Source: a virus. Taken from it: DNA of 31,071 bases. Shown here piece after piece: positions 1 through 6,872 of the stretch (position 1 is the first letter of the stretch; each line of letters starts with the position of its first letter). A model generated the notes under the pieces. That model made no database searches, had not been told where the DNA came from, and worked only from the letters and a program-made list of their open reading frames with translations. The stretch lies in the IMG/VR virus record IMGVR_UViG_3300045051_001003, positions 1-31,071 of that record; one strand, 5' to 3'. A program made the translations under genes and the position numbers.

Positions 1-206
1 TAATAAAAAATCAAAAAATGATTGACAAATATAAGATGGAAACTAAAATAGTCGGTACAGTACATGACTCAATATTATTTGAGTCTCCTGAAAAAGAAGT
101 AGAAATTATTAGTGTAGAGGGAGTAAAAAACATGACAGAAAATATTCCTAAGATAACTATTAAATTAAAATCAGATGTACAAATACTTGATAAATGGGAG
201 AAATAA
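1..206 (+). CDS. DNA polymerase, family A, C-terminal fragment
   Basis: The reading frame is open to the left edge of the window, so only about the last 67 residues of a larger protein are visible. They contain VGTVHDSILFE, which matches motif C of family A (PolI-like) DNA polymerases, where the His-Asp pair belongs to the palm active site. The usual motif is HDE; here Ser follows the Asp. The tail, with a proline-containing loop, a K-x-K-x-D segment and a terminal DKWEK, looks like the end of phage PolA proteins. It should act as the replicative polymerase, and the adjacent beta clamp gene fits this. ATG codons at 18 and 36 are internal and not starts. Sure of the family; the rest of the protein cannot be judged. 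Confidence 0.8.
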   Translation, partial: IKNQKMIDKYKMETKIVGTVHDSILFESPEKEVEIISVEGVKNMTENIPKITIKLKSDVQILDKWEK

Positions 207-207
207 A

Positions 208-1317
208 ATGAATCTTGATAGAAAAAAACTACAAGCATGTCTTAATTCACTTTCAAAAGTAATGGCTAATAATAAAAAACCAATTAAACCAATTTATAAG
301 AATGTGCAATTTATTATAACAAGTAACAAGCTTTCTTTATATGCTATGGATGGAGAACATTTTATTACATCCCTTTACGGTGATATAGAGAATGAAGATT
401 CTTCATTCATGGTAGAATATGAAACAATTAATAAACTTGTTTCTTTATCTGAAGTAGAAGAAATTAAATTTGATTTTAAGGAAACTTCTATAAAGATTGC
501 TTTAGGTAAAAGTAAATATACACTCCAATATTTTATTGGGCAGGATTTTAAATTTTTTATAGATGATATTGAAACAAAAGAGCAGACATTAGTTTTAACA
601 GAAACAGTTGAAAATATAACATCTGCTATAAGTTTTGTATCCCCTGTTATTAATAACGGTAGTGAACAAAACAAATTCAAAGGAATATATTTTGATGGTA
701 ATTTTGTAGCTGCTGATACTTCTGGAGTTGCAGTTCATTATATCTCTGAAAGTGAAGGTACATTTTTTGTACCTAAAGAATCTTTTTCTCTTATATCCTC
801 ACTATCTAAAGATACTACTGTAGATATTTTTACTACAGGAACACATGTTATCATAGAATCAAAATTTAATAAATTAATTATTCCTATATTAGTTCAAGAA
901 TTTCCTAATTATAAAAATATTGTAAATAAAGTAAATAAATATACTTTATCATTTACAGTTGATAAAGAACAATTTATTAAAGCATGTTCTAGGATAAAGT
1001 TGTTTTCAGATGATTCTATAAAACAGCATGGATTATTTAAGATATCTGCAGATGAAATAACTTTGACAGCTAATTCCTCTAATAAAGAAGGAGAAGAAAT
1101 TATAGAGGCAATAGAAATCGTAATTTCTGAAAATCCTGTAGAAATTCTTGTTGATTTTAAAAGGTTTATTGATTATATTAGTAATATATCATCTGAAACA
1201 ATTACACTACAATTTACAGAAGTTGTTAATAAATCACAACCTATACTAATAAAAGGAGATTGTCTTCCATTTTATATAGAGAGTTCTCTAGTAAAAAGAA
1301 ATTTAAATTTAGTATAA
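208..1317 (+). CDS. dnaN: DNA polymerase sliding clamp (beta subunit, DnaN-like)
   Basis: The product is 369 residues, the normal size of bacterial beta clamps (about 365-380). It starts with a typical helix (MNLDRKKLQACLNSLSKV) and carries the domain-2 type segment FKGIYFDGNFVAADTSGVAV, equivalent to the L-x-G-V-x-F...ATDGHRLA region of DnaN. Three repeated clamp domains fit the length. The clamp encircles DNA as a ring and tethers the polymerase. The start at 208 is chosen over an in-frame ATG at 175 because GGGAG at 196-200 lies seven bases upstream and the polymerase gene ends at 206. Phages more often carry a PCNA-like clamp (T4 gp45) or borrow thioredoxin (T7), so a bacterial-type clamp beside a PolI-type polymerase is less usual. 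Confidence 0.85.
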   Translation: MNLDRKKLQACLNSLSKVMANNKKPIKPIYKNVQFIITSNKLSLYAMDGEHFITSLYGDIENEDSSFMVEYETINKLVSLSEVEEIKFDFKETSIKIALGKSKYTLQYFIGQDFKFFIDDIETKEQTLVLTETVENITSAISFVSPVINNGSEQNKFKGIYFDGNFVAADTSGVAVHYISESEGTFFVPKESFSLISSLSKDTTVDIFTTGTHVIIESKFNKLIIPILVQEFPNYKNIVNKVNKYTLSFTVDKEQFIKACSRIKLFSDDSIKQHGLFKISADEITLTANSSNKEGEEIIEAIEIVISENPVEILVDFKRFIDYISNISSETITLQFTEVVNKSQPILIKGDCLPFYIESSLVKRNLNLV

Positions 1318-1321
1318 ATAT

Positions 1322-1861
1322 ATGAAAAGTAAACCTAAATTAGGATTTAACAAAATTACTTACCAAGATGACAAAATATTAAAGTTTCTTGTCGAATCTA
1401 AGAAATATGGGAACTTTGAAATTATTATAGATATAGAGGATTATGAAAAAATAAAAAATTATAGATGGTACATTTCTTTTAGTAAGCAATGGGATAGATT
1501 TAGGGAAATTATTGCAAATACTTATTTAAATAAAAAACAATTATTAGTACTGCATCAATTAATAATGAATGACAAAATGGTTGATCATAAGAATGGTAAT
1601 ATATTTGACAATAGGAAAGAAAATTTAAGAAAATGTACAAAATCTGAAAATGCATGGAACAGAGGAAAACAAAAAAATAATACATCTGGTTATAAAGGAG
1701 TTTATTGGGATAAATCACGAAATAAGTGGTTAGTTTTTATTGGAGTAAATAAAAAATATATTCATATAGGTAGATTTAGTAATATTATTGAAGCAGCAAA
1801 AGCATACAATGAAGCAGCTATTAAATATCATGGAAAATTTGCAAAATTAAATATAATATAA
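1322..1861 (+). CDS. HNH homing endonuclease with AP2 DNA-binding domain
   Basis: This 179-residue protein has an N-terminal region with the Y-x-W-Y pattern (NYRWYISF, about 46-53), then an HNH core with His78, the DHKNG motif at 88-92 and Asn97/Asn101. A C-terminal AP2 domain covers about 121-176 (TSGYKGVYWDKSRNKW, then EAAKAYNEAAIKYHGKFA). This is the standard architecture of free-standing phage HNH homing endonucleases: HNH nicks or cuts DNA and AP2 binds it. It begins 4 bp after the clamp gene stop, in an operon of replication genes, the usual place for such mobile genes. It looks intact. Its target is unknown; the polymerase/clamp locus is the natural guess. Confidence 0.9.
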   Translation: MKSKPKLGFNKITYQDDKILKFLVESKKYGNFEIIIDIEDYEKIKNYRWYISFSKQWDRFREIIANTYLNKKQLLVLHQLIMNDKMVDHKNGNIFDNRKENLRKCTKSENAWNRGKQKNNTSGYKGVYWDKSRNKWLVFIGVNKKYIHIGRFSNIIEAAKAYNEAAIKYHGKFAKLNII

Positions 1862-1878
1862 AAACTTGGAGATATGGT

Positions 1879-2763
1879 ATGAGGTTAAAAATTTTAGGTT
1901 GTGGTAATGCATTTAGTACAAAACAGTATAACCAGTGTTTTCTTTTAGAAGAAGATGGAAGAAGAATGTTGTTTGATTGTGGGTTTCAAATACCTGCTGC
2001 TTTTAATTATCATGGTATAGATATTAAAACAATTGATGATATTTACATCTCTCATGCTCATGCAGATCATTGTGGCGGTTTAGAGTGGATGGCTTTTAGC
2101 AGGTATGATTGGGTTAATCGTCCTAAAAAGTATGATGCTAATAAATTTAGTCCTAGATATGCTCCAAGACTCATTGCTAATAAGACATTACTTTCTAATT
2201 TGTGGTATAAAACTCTAATGGGGGGATTAGAGTCTATGGAAGGATTCCAATCTACTATAGAAACTTTTTTTGAACCTCTTTCTATAGGAGAAAATGAATC
2301 TTTCATATGGCAAGGTTGGGAATGTTCTCTTATTCAACAAATACATATAATGACAGGTAGTATGATAGCATCAACCTTTGGTTTATTCATGAAAAAATTT
2401 GGTAAACCTTCCCTATATTTTACTGCAGATAGTCAGCACTGCTCTCCAAAGCAAATGGAACTTTTTTATAAAGATGCAGATATGATTTTTCAAGATACTG
2501 AATTAATTGGTGTTGATACTCTTACTAAAGAAGTTAGATTTAGTTCTGGAGTTCATGCAAGTTATGGACAATTAGCAAGTTGGGAAAAAGTCAATGCTAT
2601 AAAACTTCCTGTAGCAGTAAGAAATAAAATGTGGTTATCTCATTATCAGGATTTTGCATTAGAAAATAAAAACTTTTTTGGACAAAACTGTGATTGGGAT
2701 GCTTTAGCAAAAGAAGATGGATTTTCAGGATTTTTAAAACTTGGACAGGAATTTGAAATATGA
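1879..2763 (+). CDS. Metallo-beta-lactamase-fold metal-dependent hydrolase
   Basis: The 294-residue product begins with the strand and loop ILGCGNAFST, typical of RNase Z/PhnP-like members of the superfamily. It has the metal-binding motif H59-A-H61-A-D63-H64, followed by CGGLE. Further likely ligands are the Asp in YFTADSQH and the late His in WLSHYQD. The fold and a dinuclear metal site are clear; the substrate is not, since the family includes tRNA 3' nucleases, cyclic phosphodiesterases and lactonases. A long insertion after the first motif (about residues 70-130) is not typical of RNase Z. GGAG lies upstream of the ATG. Its last four bases overlap the ferredoxin start (ATGA at 2760-2763), so the two are probably translated together. 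Confidence 0.8.
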   Translation: MRLKILGCGNAFSTKQYNQCFLLEEDGRRMLFDCGFQIPAAFNYHGIDIKTIDDIYISHAHADHCGGLEWMAFSRYDWVNRPKKYDANKFSPRYAPRLIANKTLLSNLWYKTLMGGLESMEGFQSTIETFFEPLSIGENESFIWQGWECSLIQQIHIMTGSMIASTFGLFMKKFGKPSLYFTADSQHCSPKQMELFYKDADMIFQDTELIGVDTLTKEVRFSSGVHASYGQLASWEKVNAIKLPVAVRNKMWLSHYQDFALENKNFFGQNCDWDALAKEDGFSGFLKLGQEFEI

Positions 2764-2945
2764 AAGTAGATAAAAATTCGTGTATGGCTTGTATGATGTG
2801 TCAAGAAGAATGTCCTATGGATGCTATTAGTGTAGATGCGGATAATAACTCTAAAGGATATAAAGGTGCTGTCATTAATCAAGATTTATGTACTGATTGT
2901 GGTAACTGTGCTTCAATTTGTCCTGCAGATGCAATAAGTGAGTAG
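2760..2945 (+). CDS. 2[4Fe-4S] bacterial-type ferredoxin
   Basis: The 61-residue protein has two complete C-x2-C-x2-C-x3-C-P clusters: Cys8, 11, 14, 18 and Cys44, 47, 50, 54. Each is followed by an Ala-Ile pair (MDAIS, ADAIS), as in clostridial ferredoxins. It should carry two [4Fe-4S] clusters and act as a soluble low-potential electron carrier. It overlaps the upstream hydrolase gene by ATGA, which suggests coupled expression and perhaps joint function. The class II ribonucleotide reductase 1.6 kb downstream is a possible electron acceptor through a disulfide-reducing partner, but that is only inference. Family assignment is very secure; the partner is unknown. Confidence 0.93.
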   Translation: MKVDKNSCMACMMCQEECPMDAISVDADNNSKGYKGAVINQDLCTDCGNCASICPADAISE

Positions 2946-2946
2946 T

Positions 2947-3186
2947 ATGCTAGAAATTATTTTAGAAAATTACCCTGAAGATGATTTTTTAAAAGCAGAT
3001 GGTTTTGATGATGCTGTAATCGGTGTTGATGAATTAAATATGAAATTAATTTACTCTGTTTCAAAATGTGTTGCAATTTTAATGAAAAATATGTCTTATG
3101 AGGAAGCTTTAGAATATTTTGATTTTAATGTAGCAGGAAGCTATATGGGAGAGAAAACACCTATTTGGTGTTATGATATTTTTTAG
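2947..3186 (+). CDS. Conserved phage protein of unknown function
   Basis: This is a 79-residue acidic protein. It contains DDAVIGVDE, a helix with YSVSKCVAILM, and a C-terminal EYFDFNVAGSYMGEKTPIWC. I recognise this pattern (GFDDAVIG... EYFxFNVxGAYxGEKTPIW) as a small protein recurring in unrelated phages, but no function is established that I can name. The frame also offers GTG at 2938, overlapping the ferredoxin stop. The ATG at 2947 is preferred because a weak GTGAG precedes it and the extra residues (MSS) add nothing conserved. It lies in the same operon as its neighbours. Confidence 0.65.
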   Translation: MLEIILENYPEDDFLKADGFDDAVIGVDELNMKLIYSVSKCVAILMKNMSYEEALEYFDFNVAGSYMGEKTPIWCYDIF

Positions 3187-3196
3187 GAGGATATAT

Positions 3197-3328
3197 GTGA
3201 GAATATTTTTAGGTTATTATAATGGAGCTACAATATGGCAAACCGAAGGAAAAATTCTTTCATTAGAAGAAGTTGTAAAATTTATGGAAGAAAATTATAT
3301 AAAAGAAGAAGAGGTAAATAATGGGTAA
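3197..3328 (+). CDS. Small hypothetical protein (GTG start)
   Basis: A 43-residue reading frame begins with GTG, six bases after a perfect AGGAGG at 3185-3190. An ATG at 3195 is closed at once by TGA, so the GTG is the only sensible start. The product begins MRIFLGYYNGATIWQTEGK and continues with a charged helix (LSLEEVVKFMEENYIKEEE). Its end overlaps the next start by 8 bp, as in the rest of this operon. No family recognised. The ideal Shine-Dalgarno and exact fit between genes are the main evidence. Confidence 0.55.
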   Translation: MRIFLGYYNGATIWQTEGKILSLEEVVKFMEENYIKEEEVNNG

Positions 3329-3593
3329 TCAAAAAAACGTAGAAAGAAAGGATAAGAATGTATTCTTAAAAAGAAAAAGAATAGGAAATTTTTCTAAAGG
3401 GCAGCGTGTCACTTATAAACCAAGTGATAATAAAGATTTTAATTATGGCTCTGGTGTTATAAGGGAATTTTGTGACGACTCTGAATTTATTCAATGTAAT
3501 TTCGATTCAACTGCTTCTATGAATCCTGTTGTAGTTAGAGTAAGTTCTTTAGTAAAAGGTTATAACCAAAAATTAAAAGATAAGGAGAAGTAA
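3321..3593 (+). CDS. Hypothetical basic protein
   Basis: A 90-residue protein with a very basic, Lys-rich N-terminus (about residues 1-25). A beta-type middle follows (GQRVTYKPSDNKDFNYGSGVI, 27-47), reading like a small barrel that begins with a KGQRVTY strand, as in KOW/SH3-type modules. A GAGG element precedes the ATG at about 3310. I do not recognise the family. The basic tail plus a possible small barrel could bind nucleic acid, but this is weak inference. It overlaps both the upstream microprotein (8 bp) and, end to start, the next gene. Confidence 0.5.
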   Translation: MGNQKNVERKDKNVFLKRKRIGNFSKGQRVTYKPSDNKDFNYGSGVIREFCDDSEFIQCNFDSTASMNPVVVRVSSLVKGYNQKLKDKEK

Positions 3594-3749
3594 GTGGATA
3601 AATTCCAAATTCTTTCTAAGATATTAAGAGACTTATATAAGAATAAAGTAGATGACACTATAACATTAAAAATACTAATAGATTTACTTGATGAAGTAGA
3701 AGAAAAATATGAAAAAGGAGTATGGAATGGAGATAAAGAAATTAATTGA
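3594..3749 (+). CDS. Small hypothetical helical protein (GTG start)
   Basis: A 51-residue frame begins with GTG directly after the stop of the upstream gene. AAGGAG lies at 3582-3587, six bases upstream. The product is mostly helical and acidic (LSKILRDLYKN... ILIDLLDEVEEKYEKG) with no motif I know. It runs 23 bp into the MazG-like gene, and the last codons also carry that gene's ribosome binding site. Supported by its start signal and position only. Confidence 0.5.
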   Translation: MDKFQILSKILRDLYKNKVDDTITLKILIDLLDEVEEKYEKGVWNGDKEIN

Positions 3750-4086
3750 AGAATCCCACAATACTGCAAAAGAAAAAGGTTTTTGGGATACAGAAAGAAA
3801 TGTAGGTGAAATGCTTATGCTTGTTGTTTCAGAATTAGGAGAAGCATTAGAGGCACATAGACATGATAAATTTGCTGATTGGAAAGATATTGAAAAAACT
3901 ACACCCGGATTTGAAGATAAAGCATTTGAAGCAAAAATTAAAGATACTTTTGAGGATGAAATTGCTGATGTATTTATAAGACTTGGAGATTTATGTGGTG
4001 GATTAGGCATTGATATAGAAAAACATATTGAAGCTAAAATGGCATATAATAAAACAAGAGAGAAATTACATGGAAAAAAATATTAA
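3727..4086 (+). CDS. MazG-like nucleoside triphosphate pyrophosphohydrolase
   Basis: The 119-residue product has the all-alpha MazG signature: E36-x2-E39 in SELGEALEAHR and E78-x2-D81 in DEIADVFIRLGD, which bind Mg2+ and the nucleotide. The C-terminal helix IEAKMAYNKTR is also typical. Such enzymes hydrolyse (d)NTPs to monophosphates and pyrophosphate. Phage copies are thought to tune nucleotide pools or alarmone levels. The ATG at 3727 is chosen over 3709 because GGAG sits a proper distance before it and MEIKKLIEESH is a normal start for this family. It lies just before the DUF1599-type protein and ribonucleotide reductase, a nucleotide-metabolism block. Confidence 0.83.
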   Translation: MEIKKLIEESHNTAKEKGFWDTERNVGEMLMLVVSELGEALEAHRHDKFADWKDIEKTTPGFEDKAFEAKIKDTFEDEIADVFIRLGDLCGGLGIDIEKHIEAKMAYNKTREKLHGKKY

Positions 4087-4543
4087 TGTTTATTGTACAT
4101 TCTGTGGCAAAGAAATTTCTATGGATCCATTACATTATTGTAAGGAAAGGGGTGAACATGTAATTAAAAAAAACATTTGGGATTATAGAAAAAAAGGAGA
4201 AAATATGTTAACAGATGGTGGTTCAAATACGAGAGTATCTGATAAAAATGAAGAAGAAATAGAGTTGACAGAATCACAATTAGATATTATAAGAACAATG
4301 GATTCAATGAAAGAATTTCTACTTGAAAAGAATAGAAGATATGGAGATTCAGCACTGCATCCAAAAAGAATGTTTTCAAAAGCAACAACAGATGAACAAA
4401 TACTTGTAAGACTTGATGATAAGATATCAAGAATACAAAATAGTGATGAACTAAGAAAAAATGACATTGCGGATATGATAGGTTATTTAGCCTTGCTGTG
4501 TGTAGCAAAACAATGGGTAGATTTTAAAGATTTACTAGATTAA
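4070..4543 (+). CDS. DUF1599-like protein (nucleotide modification associated domain 1) with Cys-rich N-terminus
   Basis: From the ATG at 4070 the product is 157 residues. The C-terminal two thirds match the DUF1599 pattern: LLEKNRRYGDSALHP, then ILVRLDDKISRIQN, then DIADMIGYLALL. This all-alpha domain is related to MazG/dUTPase-like pyrophosphatases and is named for its occurrence near DNA base-modification genes. The N-terminus holds Cys9-x2-Cys12 and Cys24 with His22, perhaps a small metal site. An in-frame ATG at 4205 has AAGGAG at 4194-4199, so a 112-residue form holding only the domain is likely also made, or is the real product. The frame also extends upstream to 4028, but that would bury it inside the MazG gene. 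Confidence 0.7.
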   Translation: MEKNINVYCTFCGKEISMDPLHYCKERGEHVIKKNIWDYRKKGENMLTDGGSNTRVSDKNEEEIELTESQLDIIRTMDSMKEFLLEKNRRYGDSALHPKRMFSKATTDEQILVRLDDKISRIQNSDELRKNDIADMIGYLALLCVAKQWVDFKDLLD

Positions 4544-4553
4544 TGGAGAAATC

Positions 4554-6854
4554 ATGAAAGATAGTATAATAAAATTATTAAAAGAAAGATATTTCCTAGA
4601 CGAAACAGAACTTACATGGGAAGAATTAGTTGACAGAGTATGTCACATATATAAAGAAATAAAGCCTTATATGTTAGCAATGGATTTTCTTGCATCATCT
4701 CCTACATTAATGAATGCAAATACAAAAGGTAAAAGATTAGGGACACTTTCATCCTGTTTTCCTATGGGAATAGAAGATAGTATAGAAGGAATTTATGATG
4801 CATTAAAAGAATGTGCTATTACTACTAAATATGGTGGTGGAGTTGGTTATGATTTTTCTACTTTAAGAAGTTCCAAAGAAGGTATTAAAGGATTGAATGG
4901 TAGAAAGAGTTCAGGACCTATTCCATTTATTCAAAATTTTAATACAGCATTAGATTCTATACAGCAAGGTGGAGTAAGGCGTGGAGCTGGTATGGGACTT
5001 CTCGATATAGATCATGGTGATATTATAGAATTTATTAAAGCTAAAGAAGATACAACAAAAATTAATAGGTTGAATCTTTCTACAGGCATGACAGATTTTT
5101 TCTATGAACAATTGCATAAAAATCCAGATGCAATTCATCAGATAAAATTTAAAGATGGAACATTGCATGACTTAGAATATGAAGGTAAAAAAATAACTAC
5201 AAGAGAATTGTGGAATCTTATAGTACATCATGCATGGATGACAGCAGAACCGGGTATCTTTAATAAAGATATAGCTTTTAATCAGTGCACAACAACTAAT
5301 GTAAGTAAAACAGTTCTTGCAAACCCATGTTCAGAATTTACAAATGTTCCATATTCATCTTGTAATCTTGGGAGTATTAATCTATCTAATTTAGTTGAAG
5401 GAAATAAATTTAATTGGGAAAAATTTGAAGAAATTATTATTCATGCTACAAGATTCCTTAATAATGTAATAGATATGAATAAATTTCCTATTAAAAAGAT
5501 AGAAGAGGTTACAAAAAAGGTTAGACCTATTGGTTTAGGTGTAATGGGATTTGCACACATGTTATATAAAAAAAGAATACCATACAATTCAGAAAAAGCA
5601 TATAAACTAGCTGATGAAATTTTTAAATATATGACATTAAGAAGCATGAAAGAATCAGTTGAAATGGCAAAATTAAAAGGATATTATGATGCTTTCGATT
5701 ATGAACTATTTATGAAAGCTAATAAAAGATTTTTTACTAAAGCAAATCATAGAAATATAGATATTGAACAATTACAGAAAGAAATTAAAAAGTATGGTAC
5801 AAGAGATTCAGCATTTACTTCTATTGCACCAACAGGAACATTATCATTTATTGCAGATACATCAGGAGGAATTGAACCTGTATTTGCATTAACATATTCT
5901 CGTAAAATAGAAAAATTAAATAGAGAGTATGAAACAGTATTTATTTCTGACCCTGTATTTGAAGAATATTTAAATGAAAACTATAATGAAGATGATAAAA
6001 TAAAAATACTTAAACATGTTGCTGAGAATAAAGGTAGTTGCCAAACATGTGAATTAATACCTGAAGAAGATAGAAAAGTATTTGTAGTAGCAGGGGATAT
6101 AGCACCTATGGAACATGTTAAAATGTTAGGAGCTGTTGCAAGGAATACTTCAATGTCGGTTTCTAAAACAATTAACCTACCAAACACAGCAACAGAAGAA
6201 GAAGTGTCAGAAGTTTATTTACAAGCACATAAAGAAGGTATTATTGGAGTTACTGTTTATAGGGATGGATGCAGAGAAGGAATTCTTATTCATTCAACTG
6301 TAGATAATAAACCAGCTATTGTAAAAACAAATGCTCCTAAACGTCCTAGGTCGTTACCTTGTCATGTGTATAAAATTTCTACTTTAAATAAAGAGACTAA
6401 AGAAAGTGAGAAATGGATTGTATTTGTAGGATTACTAGAAGGTGAACCTTATGAAATTATTGCAGGTAAAGTAGATTTAATAGATATACCATCTTCTATT
6501 ACAGAAGGAATCGTTACAAAGGTAAAAAGAGGATTGTATCAATTTGAATACAATGGTGAAATAATAGTAAAAGATATTACTAAAGCTTTTCTTAATGATA
6601 TACAAGAGCATACTACAAGATTAATGTCATGGGGACTAAGACATGGTGGTGGAATTAACTTTCTTAGGGATGTTCTTGAAAAATCAAAAGGAACTTTAGT
6701 AGATTTTAACAAAGCTATTATTAGGGCTATTAATAAATATGCTAAAGATGTTTCATTAAAAGAAAAATGTCTTGTCTGTGGTTCAGACTTAATATTTGTA
6801 GAAGGATGCATTAAGTGTAAGAACCCGGAGTGCAGTTATGGAAAATGTGGTTAA
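4554..6854 (+). CDS. nrdJ: Adenosylcobalamin-dependent (class II) ribonucleotide reductase
   Basis: The 766-residue product reduces ribonucleotides to deoxyribonucleotides for phage DNA synthesis. It carries SSCFP (Cys68), NPCSE (Asn257, Cys259, Glu261) and SSCNLGSINL (Cys270). By analogy with known class II enzymes, Cys259 is the thiyl radical residue and Cys68/Cys270 the redox pair. APTGTLSFIADTSGGIEPVF (425-444) is the family's phosphate-binding region. The C-terminus has a Cys-rich element, CLVCGSD... CIKCKNPECSYGKC, as in NrdJ proteins. No NrdB-type radical subunit or NrdG activase is seen nearby, consistent with class II, which needs no oxygen but needs B12. Start supported by GGAG nine bases upstream. 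Confidence 0.95.
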   Translation: MKDSIIKLLKERYFLDETELTWEELVDRVCHIYKEIKPYMLAMDFLASSPTLMNANTKGKRLGTLSSCFPMGIEDSIEGIYDALKECAITTKYGGGVGYDFSTLRSSKEGIKGLNGRKSSGPIPFIQNFNTALDSIQQGGVRRGAGMGLLDIDHGDIIEFIKAKEDTTKINRLNLSTGMTDFFYEQLHKNPDAIHQIKFKDGTLHDLEYEGKKITTRELWNLIVHHAWMTAEPGIFNKDIAFNQCTTTNVSKTVLANPCSEFTNVPYSSCNLGSINLSNLVEGNKFNWEKFEEIIIHATRFLNNVIDMNKFPIKKIEEVTKKVRPIGLGVMGFAHMLYKKRIPYNSEKAYKLADEIFKYMTLRSMKESVEMAKLKGYYDAFDYELFMKANKRFFTKANHRNIDIEQLQKEIKKYGTRDSAFTSIAPTGTLSFIADTSGGIEPVFALTYSRKIEKLNREYETVFISDPVFEEYLNENYNEDDKIKILKHVAENKGSCQTCELIPEEDRKVFVVAGDIAPMEHVKMLGAVARNTSMSVSKTINLPNTATEEEVSEVYLQAHKEGIIGVTVYRDGCREGILIHSTVDNKPAIVKTNAPKRPRSLPCHVYKISTLNKETKESEKWIVFVGLLEGEPYEIIAGKVDLIDIPSSITEGIVTKVKRGLYQFEYNGEIIVKDITKAFLNDIQEHTTRLMSWGLRHGGGINFLRDVLEKSKGTLVDFNKAIIRAINKYAKDVSLKEKCLVCGSDLIFVEGCIKCKNPECSYGKCG

Positions 6855-6872
6855 AATAAAAGGAGAAATAAA

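Noticed and set aside
175-207. Upstream start for the clamp gene at 175
   Set aside because: It lies within the polymerase gene without a ribosome binding site, whereas 208 has GGGAG and gives a normal clamp N-terminus.
2067-2306. Minus-strand frames inside plus-strand genes (for example within the hydrolase, reductase, helicase and terminase genes)
   Set aside because: They lack start signals and protein motifs and lie opposite clearly coding genes; they are chance frames of AT-rich DNA.
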